A stretch of DNA of 64,000 nucleotides. It comes from Arthrobacter dokdonellae (GTDB taxonomy: Bacteria; Actinomycetota; Actinomycetes; Actinomycetales; Micrococcaceae). Positions 15,764-25,252 of this stretch are shown in pieces; positions within the stretch are counted from its first letter, which is position 1, and the number at the start of each line of letters is the position of its first letter. The position numbers and the translations under genes were made by a program. The notes below the pieces were generated by a model. It was not told the origin of the DNA. It made no database searches and worked only from the letters and a program-made list of their open reading frames with translations. The DNA is taken from positions 2,356,001-2,420,000 of the forward strand of contig NZ_CP029642.1 in the NCBI RefSeq assembly GCF_003268655.1. Direction: 5' to 3'.

Positions 15764-16627
15764 CTAAAGCCCCATGGCGGCCAGCACCGCGCGCTTGGTG
15801 AGCACCTGGGCGAGGTGCGCCCTGTAGGAGGCGTCGCCGTTCAGGTCGCTCGCCGGGTCGGTGCCTTCCGCCGCGTGGGAAGCTGCCGCGGCGACGGCGT
15901 CGGCGGTCGCCGGGGCGCCGGCGAGCGCGGACTCCACCGCTGTGGCGCGCAAGGGGGTGCTGGCCATGTTGGTCAGCCCGATCCGGGCCTCGGCGATGGT
16001 GCCGCCCTCCATCCGGACCAGCGCGGCAACGGCCACGATGGACCACTGCTGGGCCACGCGCGTGAACTTTTCATAGTGGGCTCCCCAGCCGGTGTACTTG
16101 GGCACTCGAATCGCCGTGAGGATCTCGCCTTCCTCCACCGCGGTGGTGAAGTAGCCCTGGAAGAAATCCGCCGCGTCCACGCTGCGTTTCCCGTTCGGGC
16201 CGGCAATCACGAAGGTGGCACCAGTGGCCAGCACGGGCGCCGGCATGTCGCCTGCCGGGTCCGCATGCACCAGGGCACCGCCAAGGGTGCCGCGATGGCG
16301 CACCTGGGGATCGGCCACCGTCGCGGCGGCGCGGGCCAGCAGCGGCACATGCTGCGCGACGAGGGGATCGGTGGCGATGACGTGGTGGGGCGTCATGGCG
16401 CCGATGAGGAGCGAATCGCCGTCGTCCGTGACGCCGGAGAGGCCCGCAATCCGGCCCAGGTCGACCACCATGGACGGGTCGGCCATGCGCAGCTTCATGA
16501 CGGGCAGCAGGCTCTGGCCCCCGGCCAGCACCTTGACGTCGTCCCCCGCGGCGTCGGCCGCCGCGAGCAGGCCCAGCGCCTCCTCCACGGTGGCCGGTGC
16601 GGCGTAGTCAAAAGCGCTCGGGATCAT
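15764..16627 (-). CDS. coxM: Molybdenum hydroxylase medium (FAD) subunit
   Basis: 287 residues from ATG 16627, overlapping the coxL stop as ATGA. FAD-binding motifs of the xanthine dehydrogenase/CODH medium subunit are present: VLAGGQSLLPVMKLRMADP (AGGQS) and HRGTLGGALVHADPAGD (TxGG). Transfers electrons from the CoxS iron-sulfur centres to the external acceptor. Confidence 0.93.
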   Translation of the reverse strand: MIPSAFDYAAPATVEEALGLLAAADAAGDDVKVLAGGQSLLPVMKLRMADPSMVVDLGRIAGLSGVTDDGDSLLIGAMTPHHVIATDPLVAQHVPLLARAAATVADPQVRHRGTLGGALVHADPAGDMPAPVLATGATFVIAGPNGKRSVDAADFFQGYFTTAVEEGEILTAIRVPKYTGWGAHYEKFTRVAQQWSIVAVAALVRMEGGTIAEARIGLTNMASTPLRATAVESALAGAPATADAVAAAASHAAEGTDPASDLNGDASYRAHLAQVLTKRAVLAAMGL

Positions 16628-19026
16628 CGCACACCTCCGGTGGTCTTGGCTTCTTCCAATGCATGCCATACGCGCGACGGCGTGCACGGCATCTTGATGT
16701 CCTTCACGCCCAGGTGCCGCACGGCGTCCAGGATGCCGTTGACGATGGCCGGGGTGGAGGCGATGGTGCCCGCCTCGCCGACGCCCTTGGCGCCCAGCTG
16801 GTTACTGGTGGCCGGGGTTTCGGTGCGGGCCGTGATGTAGTGCGGCAGGTCCGCGGCGCCGGGGACCAGGTAGTCCACAAAGGATCCCGTGACGAGCGTG
16901 CCGGCATCGTCGTACACCGCCTCCTCGTAGAGGGCCTGCGCAATGCCCTGGGCCAGGCCGCCATGGACCTGTCCCTCGACAAGGAGAGGATTGACCACCA
17001 CGCCGACGTCGTCCACGCACACATACTTCAGGATGCCCACATGCCCCGTCTCGGTGTCCACCTCAATGGCGGCCAGATGGGTGCCGTGCGGGTAGGAGAA
17101 GTTGGCGGGGTCGAAGGTCGCGTCCGAGTCCAGGTTGGGCTCGAAGCCGTCCGGCAGGTTGTGCGCTGAAAACGTGGCAAAGGCGACATCCCCGAACGCC
17201 GTGGACTGCTCAGTGCCCTTGACCGTGAAGGATCCATTCACGAATTCGATGTCCTCCTCGCTGGCCTCCATCAGGTGCGCCGCCACGGCCTTGGCCTTTT
17301 CAATGACCTTGTCCGCCGCGGCCAGGACGGCCATGCCGCCGACCACCAGCGAGCGCGAACCGTAAGTGTCCAGGCCGCGTTGGGAAATCTGCGTGTCCCC
17401 ATGGAGCACCTCGACGTTTTCAAACGGCACGCCCAGTTTGTCCGCGACCAGCTGGCTCCACGCCGTTTCGTGGCCTTGGCCATGGGGGGAAGTTCCGGTG
17501 ACGACTTCGATGTTGCCGGTCGGCAGCACCCGCACCTGGGCGTGCTCCCAGCCTCCAGCCGCGTAGTTGAGCGCCCCCAACACCCGGGAGGGGGCCAGGC
17601 CGCACATCTCCGTGAACGTGGATACCCCGATGCCCAGCTGGACGGGGTCGTTGGCGTCCCGGCGGCGCTTCTGTTCGGCCCGCAGTCCCTCGTAGTCGAA
17701 GTGGTCCACGGCCTTCGACGTGGCGGCTTCGTAGTTGCCGGTATCGTATTCCAGCCCGGCCACCGTGGTGAAGGGGAATTCCTCGTGCCGGATCCAGTTC
17801 GTTTCCCGCACGGCCAGCGGGTCCATGCCCAGTTCCGTGGCGAGTTCATCCATCATCCGCTCAACGGCGAAGGTGGCCTCCGGCCGTCCGGCGCCGCGGT
17901 AGGCGCCGGTCCAGGCCTTGTTGGTGAAGATGTTGTTGCATTCAAGGCGGTAGGCCGGGAACTTGTAGATGCCGTTGTACATGAAGGCCCCGAGGATGGG
18001 GATCCCGGAGCCGATCAGGCCCAGGTAGGCGCCCATGTCGGCCAGCAGGTTGACGGACAGGCCGGTGACGGTGCCGTCCTTCCTTGCGGCGAGCTTGAGC
18101 CGCTGCACCTGTGCCCGGCCGTGGTGGCCGGCCTGCAGGGATTCGCTGCGCGTTTCAGTGTACTTGCACGGCTTGCCGGTACGCCGGGCCGCCATGACGG
18201 TGATGAACTCCTCCGGCACCACCTGCAGCTTCCCGCCGAATCCGCCGCCCACGTCGGGGGCGATGACGCGAACCTTGCTCTCGGGGATGCCCAGCGTCAG
18301 GGCAACCATGAGGCGCGCAATGTGCGGCACCTGCGTGGACGACCACATGGTGACCTGCTCGCCGGTCGGGTCCACGACGATGGAACGGGGCTCCATGAAG
18401 GCAGGGATGAGGCGCTGCTGGTAGAAGGTGCGCTCAATGAGGACCTCGGCGTTGTCGATGGCCTCCTGCACGGAACTTCCCGTCCCCGCCTCCGCCGAGT
18501 CGAACACCCACGTGGCCGACAGGTTGGACTCCAGCGAGGTATGGGCCAGGACCTTGTCCGTGAAGGCCTCTTCCAGGTCCATGACCACCGGCAGCTCGTC
18601 ATAGCTGACGTCCACGAGTTCGACGGCGTCCCGCGCGGCTGCCGCGGTGCGTGCCACGATCACGGCGACCACTTCGCCCGCAAAGGCGACCTCGTCGACG
18701 GCGATGGACGGGTGGTCCGGTCCCTTTTGCTCAGGTGTGATGGGCCAGACGTTGGGCACGCTGCCCTGCTCGCCGGCCACGTCCGCGCCCGTAAGCACGG
18801 CCACGACGCCGGGGGAGGACTTGGCCGCGGCCGTGTCGACGGCGGTGATCTTCGCGTGCGCGAACGGGCTGCGCACCATGGCCAGGTGCAGCATGCCCGG
18901 GAGCACCATGTTGTCGGTGAAGCGTGAGCGTCCCGTGACCAGGTGGCGGTCCTCCTTGCGCAATCTGGCTTTGCCAACTTCGGGGCGGCTTGCTCCGGTG
19001 CCGCCGACTTCAGTGGTGGCAGTCAT
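16624..19026 (-). CDS. coxL: Molybdenum hydroxylase large subunit, form II CoxL type
   Basis: 800 residues, normal for the family. Active-site loop AYRGAGR at 375-381 is the form II signature; true form I CO dehydrogenases have AYxCSFR, so a Cys/Cu-containing CO site is not expected. The conserved catalytic Glu lies in GAKGVGEAG near residue 751, and GGGFGGK (260-266) is the cofactor loop. It hydroxylates an unknown substrate (CO oxidation has been proposed for form II but is disputed). Overlaps coxS and coxM by four bases each. Confidence 0.92.
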   Translation of the reverse strand: MTATTEVGGTGASRPEVGKARLRKEDRHLVTGRSRFTDNMVLPGMLHLAMVRSPFAHAKITAVDTAAAKSSPGVVAVLTGADVAGEQGSVPNVWPITPEQKGPDHPSIAVDEVAFAGEVVAVIVARTAAAARDAVELVDVSYDELPVVMDLEEAFTDKVLAHTSLESNLSATWVFDSAEAGTGSSVQEAIDNAEVLIERTFYQQRLIPAFMEPRSIVVDPTGEQVTMWSSTQVPHIARLMVALTLGIPESKVRVIAPDVGGGFGGKLQVVPEEFITVMAARRTGKPCKYTETRSESLQAGHHGRAQVQRLKLAARKDGTVTGLSVNLLADMGAYLGLIGSGIPILGAFMYNGIYKFPAYRLECNNIFTNKAWTGAYRGAGRPEATFAVERMMDELATELGMDPLAVRETNWIRHEEFPFTTVAGLEYDTGNYEAATSKAVDHFDYEGLRAEQKRRRDANDPVQLGIGVSTFTEMCGLAPSRVLGALNYAAGGWEHAQVRVLPTGNIEVVTGTSPHGQGHETAWSQLVADKLGVPFENVEVLHGDTQISQRGLDTYGSRSLVVGGMAVLAAADKVIEKAKAVAAHLMEASEEDIEFVNGSFTVKGTEQSTAFGDVAFATFSAHNLPDGFEPNLDSDATFDPANFSYPHGTHLAAIEVDTETGHVGILKYVCVDDVGVVVNPLLVEGQVHGGLAQGIAQALYEEAVYDDAGTLVTGSFVDYLVPGAADLPHYITARTETPATSNQLGAKGVGEAGTIASTPAIVNGILDAVRHLGVKDIKMPCTPSRVWHALEEAKTTGGVR

Positions 19027-19553
19027 GACACACCTGCCGTTTCGGTCTCGCCCACGGTCGTGGACACGCCGGAATCACCGTACACGGTGCCGTCAGCCAC
19101 GCTCCTCACGGCGGCCACAATGTTTTGGTAGCCGGTGCAGCGGCAGAGGTTGCCTTCCAGCCCGTCCCGGATCTCCTGCTCGCTCGGGTGCGGGTTTTCC
19201 GTCAGGAGCGAGGCCGACTGCATGATCATGCCGGGAGTGCAGAAGCCGCACTGCAGGGCATGGCACTGGTGGAAGGCTTCCTGGAGCGGGGCGAGCCTTC
19301 CGTCCGTGGCCATGCCCTCGATGGTGGTGACCTGGTGCCCGTCGGCCTGCACGGCCAGCATGGTGCACGATTTCACGCTGACCCCGTCCAGGTGGACGGT
19401 GCAGGCGCCGCAGTTGGTGGTGTCGCAGCCAACCAGCGTGCCCGTCTTGCCCAGCCGCTCACGCAGGTACTGGACCAGCAAGAGCCGCGGCTCGACGTCG
19501 TCGGTGTAACTCACATCGTCAACTTCGACGGTGATCGTCTTGGAACTCGCCAT
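19023..19553 (-). CDS. coxS: Molybdenum hydroxylase small [2Fe-2S] subunit
   Basis: 176 residues from ATG 19553 with AAAGGAG eight bases upstream. The plant-type ferredoxin centre uses Cys43, 48, 51 and 63 ([15 protein letters not shown]); the second centre uses Cys102, 105, 137 and 139 ([17 protein letters not shown]). First structural subunit gene; separated from xdhC by 127 bp containing a 22-bp tandem repeat, so it may have its own promoter. Confidence 0.95.
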   Translation of the reverse strand: MASSKTITVEVDDVSYTDDVEPRLLLVQYLRERLGKTGTLVGCDTTNCGACTVHLDGVSVKSCTMLAVQADGHQVTTIEGMATDGRLAPLQEAFHQCHALQCGFCTPGMIMQSASLLTENPHPSEQEIRDGLEGNLCRCTGYQNIVAAVRSVADGTVYGDSGVSTTVGETETAGVS

Positions 19554-19565
19554 TGAGATCTCCTT

Positions 19566-19609
19566 TGTGTCACTGCGTCCAGCTGAATGTGTCACTGCGT
19601 CCAGCTGAA
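19566..19609. repeat. Perfect 22-bp tandem repeat upstream of coxS
   Basis: Unit TGTGTCACTGCGTCCAGC+TGAA, copies 19566-19587 and 19588-19609, identical. It begins 13 bp from the coxS start, so it covers the likely 5' untranslated region. Confidence 0.95.
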
Positions 19610-19680
19610 ACCGTGGAGCGGCGCACGACTGCCGCTCCAGCCCTGATGTGAGCCACGTTACCCCACCGTAGGGTTTTTAG

Positions 19681-20847
19681 TTAGGGTGCGCCGGATTCCG
19701 CTGCCGGCTCCTCGCGGGCGGCGTCGGTGAGCGGCTCGTGGTGAATGCGCACGTCCATTTCGCTGAGCCGTCCGCCCTTGCCGCCCCACTGCAGGGAGAT
19801 GATTTCCGCGGCGATGGACACGGCTGTTTCCTCGGGAGTGCGGGAACCCAGGTCCAGGCCGATGGGGCTGGAGAGCCGTGCCAGTTCCTCCTTTGCCAGA
19901 CCCGCCTCCCGGAGCCTGTCGAGCCGGTCGTCGTGGGTGCGGCGCGAGCCCATGGCGCCCACGTAGGCGACGTCGTGGCGCAGGGCCACCTCCAGCAGCG
20001 GAACGTCGAACTTGGGGTCGTGCGTCAGGACGCAGATCACCGTGCGCGGATCGATCTGGCCCGCGTCGATCTGGGCCTGCAGGTAGCGGTGCGGCCACTC
20101 CACCACCACCTCGTCGGCCACGGGGAAGCGGGCCTTGGTGGCGAACACCGCGCGGGCGTCGCATACCGTGACGCGGTACCCCAGGAAGCTGCCCTGCCGC
20201 GCCACCGCCGCGGCAAAGTCGATGGCCCCGAAGACCAGCATGCGCGGCTGGGGCGCGAAGCTGACCACGAACACCCGCATGCCGTCCCCGCGCCGCTCGC
20301 CGTCCGGGCCGTACATCAGGGTTGAGTTCCGCCCGGCAGCCAGCAGCCCCTGGGCGTCGTCGCTGACGGCGTGGTCGGCCCGGTCCGAGCCCAGCGAGCC
20401 GGAGAATCCGTCGGCGTGCACCACCAGGTGCCGTCCCAGCCAGGCCGGGTCGGGATGTTCAATGACGGTGACCACGGCCACCGGGACACCGGCGTCGACG
20501 TCGTCGGCCACGCCCTGCAGCTCGGGGAAGCTCTCCTGCGAGACCGCCTCCACAAAGACGTCCAGGATGCCCCCGCAGGTCAGGCCCACCTCAAAGGCGT
20601 CGTTGTCGGAGATGCCATAGCGCTGGAGCACTGGCGTGCCGTCCTCCACCACGCGCGTGGCGAGGTCGTACAGCGCGCCTTCCACACAGCCGCCCGAGAC
20701 GGAGCCCACCGCCCGGCCGTCGGCGTCGACCATCATGGACGCGCCGGCCGGCCGCGGTGCCGAGCGGAAGGTGCGCACCACCGTGCCCAGCCCCACCGTT
20801 TGTCCCGCCGCCAGTGCGGCACCCAGGTCCTTCAACACCTCACGCAT
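19681..20847 (-). CDS. xdhC: XdhC/CoxF-family molybdenum cofactor insertion protein
   Basis: 388 residues from ATG 20847 (inside the end of coxE). XdhC/CoxI N-terminal domain: TVVRTFRSAPRPAGASMMV and GSVSGGCVEGALYD; LTCGGILDVFVE follows. The C-terminal Rossmann-like domain has LVFGAIDFAAAVARQGSFLGYRVTVCDAR and YVGAMGSRRTHDDRLDRLREAG. Family members bind sulfurated Mo cofactor and load it into the large subunit. Between coxE and coxS, as expected for a maturation gene. Confidence 0.92.
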   Translation of the reverse strand: MREVLKDLGAALAAGQTVGLGTVVRTFRSAPRPAGASMMVDADGRAVGSVSGGCVEGALYDLATRVVEDGTPVLQRYGISDNDAFEVGLTCGGILDVFVEAVSQESFPELQGVADDVDAGVPVAVVTVIEHPDPAWLGRHLVVHADGFSGSLGSDRADHAVSDDAQGLLAAGRNSTLMYGPDGERRGDGMRVFVVSFAPQPRMLVFGAIDFAAAVARQGSFLGYRVTVCDARAVFATKARFPVADEVVVEWPHRYLQAQIDAGQIDPRTVICVLTHDPKFDVPLLEVALRHDVAYVGAMGSRRTHDDRLDRLREAGLAKEELARLSSPIGLDLGSRTPEETAVSIAAEIISLQWGGKGGRLSEMDVRIHHEPLTDAAREEPAAESGAP

Positions 20848-21970
20848 TGGCAACCACGCCCAACAACTCCTCGAAACTCTTCAGTGAATGGCCGTCCACA
20901 AAGTGGTCAACGTGCGGCAGGACGGCCATGATGCCCTGCTGCACGGGCTGGTACCCCTGCTTCCCGCGGTGCGGGTTGGCCCAGATGATCCGCCGTGCCA
21001 CGTGGTGCAGGCGTTCCACCTGCCGGCCCAGGAGCGCGGGGTCTCCCCGCTCCCAGCCGTCGCTGGCAATGACGACGACGGCGCCGCGTGCCACCGCCCG
21101 CTGCCCCCACCGGTCGTTGAACGCCCGGAGCACCTCGCCCAGGCGCGTCCCGCCGGACCAGTCCGGCACGGTCCGCCCGGCCACGCCCAGCGCGTCGTCG
21201 GCGTCCGGCAGGCGCAGGGCGCCGGTCACCCGGGTCAGCCGCGTGCCGAGCGTGAACACTTCCACGCCGTGCGGCGCCTCGGCAACCACGCGGTGTGCCA
21301 GCCGGAGCAGGCTGTCGGCGTAGGGGCCCATGGACCCCGAGACGTCAATGAGCCAGACGATCCGGCGCAGCCGCCGCGGAGCGCGCGCCCGGCGCAGCGG
21401 ACCCGGCTCCCCGCCGCGCCTCAGCTGCTCGCGCAGGGTGCGGACCCGGTCGATGTCCCCGTGCGGGTTCAGCTGCCGGCGCCGGCTGGGACGGGTGGGC
21501 AGCCGGACCGGCAGTTCGGCGAACAGCCGGCGCAGCAGTTCTTTTCCTGCCGCGTCCAGGGTGGCCACATCGCGGTGCCGCAGCAGCTCGCGCCGGCTGG
21601 CGACGGCCCGCACAGTCTCCTTCGCCCCGTCGGAGGGACCGGCGTCGTCCGCTAGGGAGGCCTCGCTGACGGTGGTGGCGGCGGTGTCCCTGGTGGCCGC
21701 CGTCGAAGGTTCGGGGGCAAACCACGCCTCAAAGGTGCGCTGGTAGGCCCCAAGTTCGTCCGGGGCGGCGCACAGCGTGGCCCGGCCGGCCCAGAACACG
21801 TCCGGTCGCCGGCCGACGTCGAGCCGGCCCACCGCGTCGACGAAACTGCGGGCCCGGTCGGCCGTGACCTTGACGCCGGCCGCGCGCACTGCGGAGGCGA
21901 AGGCGAGCAGGATCTCCTCCGCGCTGTGTTCGACCACACCAGTGTTCCATCCATGGACCGGCACGGTCAC
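20840..21970 (-). CDS. coxE: CoxE-family VWA domain protein
   Basis: 376 residues from GTG 21970, overlapping the coxD stop as GTGA. C-terminal von Willebrand A domain with MIDAS motif DVSGS near residue 209, TRLGEVL (Thr) and ASDGWERGDP (Asp). The central region is Arg/Ala-rich. CoxE works with the MoxR ATPase CoxD in maturation of the Mo-Cu site in Oligotropha; here, with a form II enzyme, its job is presumably general active-site maturation. Confidence 0.92.
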   Translation of the reverse strand: MTVPVHGWNTGVVEHSAEEILLAFASAVRAAGVKVTADRARSFVDAVGRLDVGRRPDVFWAGRATLCAAPDELGAYQRTFEAWFAPEPSTAATRDTAATTVSEASLADDAGPSDGAKETVRAVASRRELLRHRDVATLDAAGKELLRRLFAELPVRLPTRPSRRRQLNPHGDIDRVRTLREQLRRGGEPGPLRRARAPRRLRRIVWLIDVSGSMGPYADSLLRLAHRVVAEAPHGVEVFTLGTRLTRVTGALRLPDADDALGVAGRTVPDWSGGTRLGEVLRAFNDRWGQRAVARGAVVVIASDGWERGDPALLGRQVERLHHVARRIIWANPHRGKQGYQPVQQGIMAVLPHVDHFVDGHSLKSFEELLGVVANA

Positions 21971-22851
21971 CCCAGCATCCTGGCCAGCGCAGCCGTGACG
22001 CGCTCGGTGTCCTCGCGGTACTTGCACAGGGCGCCGATGCTCGCCGCCGCGGACGCCAGGTCCAGCTCGGCGCGTCCCAGCTGGTGGATGGCCCGAGCCC
22101 AGTCCAGGGTTTCGGCGACGCCCGGGGGCTTGAGGACGCCGTCGGTGGCGCGGATCTGCTGGACGGTGCGCACCACCTGCGCGGCCAGCAGCGCGGGCAC
22201 CTGGGGGAGGCGCGTGCGCACAATCTCCACCTCGCGGGCCAGTCCGGGGTGGTCGATCCAGTGGTAGAGGCAGCGGCGCTTCAGCGCGTCATGGAGGTCG
22301 CGCGTGCGGTTCGAGGTCAGGACCACGATGGGCGGCGTGTCCGCCTTGACCGTGCCAAACTCCGGTATGGACACCTGGTAGGTGGAGAGGACCTCGAGGA
22401 GGAACGCCTCAAACTCGTCGTCGGCCCGGTCGATCTCATCGATCAGCAGCACTGCCGGGCTTTCCTGGAGCGCCTTCAGGATGGGCCTGGCCAGCAGGAA
22501 CCGCTTATCGTACAGGCTGCTTTCCAGCTCCGCCGTGCTCAGGCCGGAGCCGCCGCCGGCCTCCACGCTGCGCAGGTGCAGGATCTGCGCCGTAAAGTCC
22601 CAGTCGTACAGGGCCTGCGAGGCATCGATGCCCTCGTAGCACTGGAGCCGGATCAGCGGCAGACTGAACGCCTCCGCGAGGGACTCGGCCAGCGCCGTCT
22701 TGCCCGTTCCCGGTTCGCCTTCGAGCAGCAGCGGCCGCTCCATGGCCAGGGCCAGGTATCCGATGGTGGCCAGGCCGTCGTCGGCCAGGTAGCCGGTGGC
22801 GGCCAGCCTGTCCTGCAGGGTGGCAGCGGAAAGGATCGACGTCTTCGTCAT
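21967..22851 (-). CDS. coxD: MoxR-family AAA+ ATPase (CoxD)
   Basis: 294 residues. Walker A GEPGTGKT (45-52), Walker B LLIDEID, sensor 1 VVLTSNRTRDL and an Arg-finger region KRRCLYHWID. MoxR proteins act as chaperone ATPases with VWA partners; coxE follows directly. First core gene of the cox cluster. Confidence 0.94.
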   Translation of the reverse strand: MTKTSILSAATLQDRLAATGYLADDGLATIGYLALAMERPLLLEGEPGTGKTALAESLAEAFSLPLIRLQCYEGIDASQALYDWDFTAQILHLRSVEAGGGSGLSTAELESSLYDKRFLLARPILKALQESPAVLLIDEIDRADDEFEAFLLEVLSTYQVSIPEFGTVKADTPPIVVLTSNRTRDLHDALKRRCLYHWIDHPGLAREVEIVRTRLPQVPALLAAQVVRTVQQIRATDGVLKPPGVAETLDWARAIHQLGRAELDLASAAASIGALCKYREDTERVTAALARMLG

Positions 22852-22878
22852 GGCACCAGCATAGGGCCATGGGCGGGA

Positions 22879-23637
22879 CTAGCCGGGCCGCGCCCGCTCC
22901 CAGCCGGCGGGGCGGTCCGCGGCGCTGAGCGCGCCCAGGGCCTGCAACCAGGTGGCTAGGTCCGCAGCGTTGCCGTGCCGGGCCGCGTCGAGCGGCGTCA
23001 GGTCCTCCCAGTCCGGCCGCCAGTTGATGTCGGCCCCCTGGCGGTGAAGGTAGTGGGCGGCAACCAGCTGGCCGCCGTGGCAGGCGTGCCAGAACCCGTC
23101 GTTGATCTCCTGCTGGCAGGGCGCCCTGCCGTCGGCGAAGCAGTCCCGGATGCGCTGGCGCAGGCCCAAGGCCGCGGCCTCGCGCAACGTCATGTGGGCC
23201 CCGTGGTCGATCAGGTCCCGGGCGGCCTGCCATTGGCCAAACCCGACGGCGTCCGACAACGGACTTCCGCCGTCCACGACGGCGCCGGCAGCCTCGATGT
23301 CCGCACCCGAGTCCAGCAGGGCTTCGAGCGCCTCGATGTCATTGCAGCTGGCGGCCCAGTGCAGCGGCGTTTCGGGAAAGCTCCCCGTGCAGCGCGCATT
23401 CACGTCCGCCCCCGCCGCCGCCAGCGCGGCGATGGTCTCGGCGCAGCGGGGGTAGTGCCCGGGCGGGCAGGTCGCTATGTGCAGGAGTGTCCGGGCTGCA
23501 CCGTGGGGGTCCGGCGTTGCGAACCTGGTCCGGGCCATGTCGGGGTGGTGACGCAAGATTCGCCGGACCGTCTTGAGGCGGCCCGACTGGATGGCCCGGA
23601 CCAGGGTGTCCGGGGGCGGCTCTTTCACATCAATCAT
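22879..23637 (-). CDS. Ankyrin repeat protein
   Basis: 252 residues from ATG 23637 (MIDVKEPPPD); the frame is open farther upstream but loses repeat character. Ankyrin consensus units are seen as TLLHIATCPPGHY..IAALAAAGADVNAR, TPLHWAASCNDIEALEALLDSGADI, SPLSDAVGFGQWQAARDLIDHGAH, WHACHGGQLVAAHYLHRQGADIN and TPLDAARHGNAADLATWLQALGA. Probably a cytosolic protein-binding scaffold. It ends 27 bp before coxD on the same strand, so readthrough into the cox cluster is possible. Confidence 0.8.
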   Translation of the reverse strand: MIDVKEPPPDTLVRAIQSGRLKTVRRILRHHPDMARTRFATPDPHGAARTLLHIATCPPGHYPRCAETIAALAAAGADVNARCTGSFPETPLHWAASCNDIEALEALLDSGADIEAAGAVVDGGSPLSDAVGFGQWQAARDLIDHGAHMTLREAAALGLRQRIRDCFADGRAPCQQEINDGFWHACHGGQLVAAHYLHRQGADINWRPDWEDLTPLDAARHGNAADLATWLQALGALSAADRPAGWERARPG

Positions 23638-24000
23638 CTGTTCACCGACTTCCGGCCCGGGGGCGTGCTGGCCTGCTGCCATGGGGAAGGAACGCTGGGG
23701 GTTCCATGGGGCCGTGTGGCGGTGCTGCCGGGGGTGTTGCACGAGGGATACGACGCGTCTAATCCTGGTTCCCCACCCTGCGCGGAATGGGGACAGGCGG
23801 TGCCGGGCTTTTTTGTGGAAAGCAGGCCAGCGGGTCCATGAATTTCCTTGACGATGTGGGGCGTGAAGCGGACCGGCTCGTGGTCCAATTGTACGCGCCG
23901 GACGCTGCGGATGACGTGCGGGAGCTTGGGGGCTTTCGCGTAGCGCGCCCATTGGCGAGGATGGATTCCATCCGTGAAGTGCGATCAAGGAGTCGACACA
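23638..24000. other. 363-bp divergent intergenic region with a 15-bp palindrome
   Basis: No convincing gene. A perfect palindrome, GGATGGA-T-TCCATCC (23959-23973), lies 27 bp upstream of the YCII-like gene and could be an operator. Confidence 0.5.
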
Positions 24001-24342
24001 ATGACGAAGTACCTCATCTCGTTCCCGAGTGCAGCCATGGTTTTTCCCGACGAGGACCTGCAGGCAGTTTCGGATGCCGCGCACGCGGTGGTGCGGGAGG
24101 CGAGGGATGCCGGCGTGTGGGTGTTCAGCGGCGGGATTGATGAAAGCGTGGCGCCCGTCATGGTCGATGGCGACGGAACCGTGACCGAGGGCACCTACAC
24201 GCAGACGAAGCAGCTCGAAGGCGGCTACACGGTGCTGGATCTGCCCTCTCGCGAGGCGGCTCTGGGATGGGCCGCGAGGATCGCGGCCGCTTGCCGCTGC
24301 GCGCAGGAGGTGCGTGCGTTCCAGTACGACCCCGCGGGCTGA
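24001..24342 (+). CDS. YCII-related (DGPF-type) domain protein
   Basis: 113 residues from ATG 24001, with AAGGAG ten bases upstream. Ferredoxin-like dimeric alpha-beta fold of the YCII family: MTKYLISFPSAAMVFPDEDL, then AREARDAGVWVFSGGIDES and YTQTKQLEGGYTVLDLPSREAALGWAARIAA. Related proteins are often seen next to ECF sigma factors; none is adjacent here. Function unknown. Confidence 0.75.
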   Translation: MTKYLISFPSAAMVFPDEDLQAVSDAAHAVVREARDAGVWVFSGGIDESVAPVMVDGDGTVTEGTYTQTKQLEGGYTVLDLPSREAALGWAARIAAACRCAQEVRAFQYDPAG

Positions 24343-24425
24343 CGCCGTCCGTTGCGGCAGCCCGCATGCGCCCCCATGGCCGTCCGGCCCTGTGCCTCCG
24401 CGCGGTGCAGGAGGACGATGGAGCT

Positions 24426-24719
24426 ATGTGGATCGGCTGGATTGAATGTGACCTGTTGCTGGGCGACGTCCATTCGCTCAAGGAAAAGCGGTCCGTGCTG
24501 CGCCCCGTGATTGCGGAGGTGCGCAGGCGCTTTGACGTTTCCGTCGCCGAGGTGGGGCTGCAGGATCTGCACCGGCGCGCCGTCATCGGGGCCGCCCTGG
24601 TGGCAGCGGACCGGGCCCACACGGTGGAGGTGCTCGACGCCGTCGAACGTTACGTGGCGTACCGCCCGGGAATCGAGCTGCTCGAGGTGCAGCGGCGTGA
24701 GGTGACCGGCGATGACTGA
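24426..24719 (+). CDS. DUF503 (YlxP-like) protein
   Basis: 97 residues from ATG 24426 with GGAG just upstream. Signature MWIGWIECDLLLGDVHSLKEKRSVLRPV and RRRFDVSVAEVGLQDLHRRAVIGAALVA matches DUF503/YlxP. Small alpha/beta protein, possibly RNA associated. Overlaps the next gene by eight bases. Confidence 0.88.
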   Translation: MWIGWIECDLLLGDVHSLKEKRSVLRPVIAEVRRRFDVSVAEVGLQDLHRRAVIGAALVAADRAHTVEVLDAVERYVAYRPGIELLEVQRREVTGDD

Positions 24720-25248
24720 CGCGGCCCGCGCCGCCGTCTACCTGGACGTGGACGGGGTCCTCTGCCCGTTCGGCCCCGGGGAACGCTCCGACTGGGAATC
24801 CGCGTTTGAGTACGTGGACATCGGGATGCTGGGCATCCACTACGCGCCGGGGCTGGTCGGCGAACTCAACCGGCTCTCCGCCCGGCCCGGCGTGCGCTTT
24901 GTGTGGCTGACCAGCTGGGAGGACCTCGCGCCCAGGTACCTGTGCCGGGCCATCGGCCTCGACGGGCGGAAATGGCCCGTGCTGCGTGCCGGCGAGCAGT
25001 CCGGCGGCGCCGGCTGGTGGAAGCTGGAGGCCATCCAGCGGGACATTGAACGGCGCAGCCCGCGGCGCGCGGTGTGGATCGACGACCAGCTCGACTACGA
25101 GGAGTCGGCCGCCGCGTGGATGTCCATCCTGGGCCGGGGTATTCTGGGCATCTCGCCGGATCCCCGGCGGGGCATTGCGCCCGCGGACCTCCGGCGCATC
25201 GAGGCCTTCCTGGACGGCGGCTCGGAACCGCGCCCACGCGAAAGGTGA
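24712..25248 (+). CDS. HAD-superfamily domain protein
   Basis: 178 residues. Motif I YLDVDGVLCPFG (nucleophile Asp and DxD), motif II-like VWLTSWED and motif IV WIDDQLDY place it in the HAD fold. It resembles the stand-alone actinobacterial HAD domains related to those in 'Swiss Army Knife' RNA repair proteins; that comparison is from memory. Substrate unknown. Followed four bases later by an FAD oxidoreductase. Confidence 0.8.
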   Translation: MTDAARAAVYLDVDGVLCPFGPGERSDWESAFEYVDIGMLGIHYAPGLVGELNRLSARPGVRFVWLTSWEDLAPRYLCRAIGLDGRKWPVLRAGEQSGGAGWWKLEAIQRDIERRSPRRAVWIDDQLDYEESAAAWMSILGRGILGISPDPRRGIAPADLRRIEAFLDGGSEPRPRER

Positions 25249-25252
25249 GTCC

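Noticed and set aside
17275..18927. 550-codon plus-strand frame opposite coxL
   Set aside because: Antisense shadow; the minus-strand CoxL reading is intact with all motifs.
23759..24001. Small minus-strand gene in the ankyrin/YCII gap
   Set aside because: No ribosome site, Arg/Ser/Pro-rich translation and no recognisable pattern.
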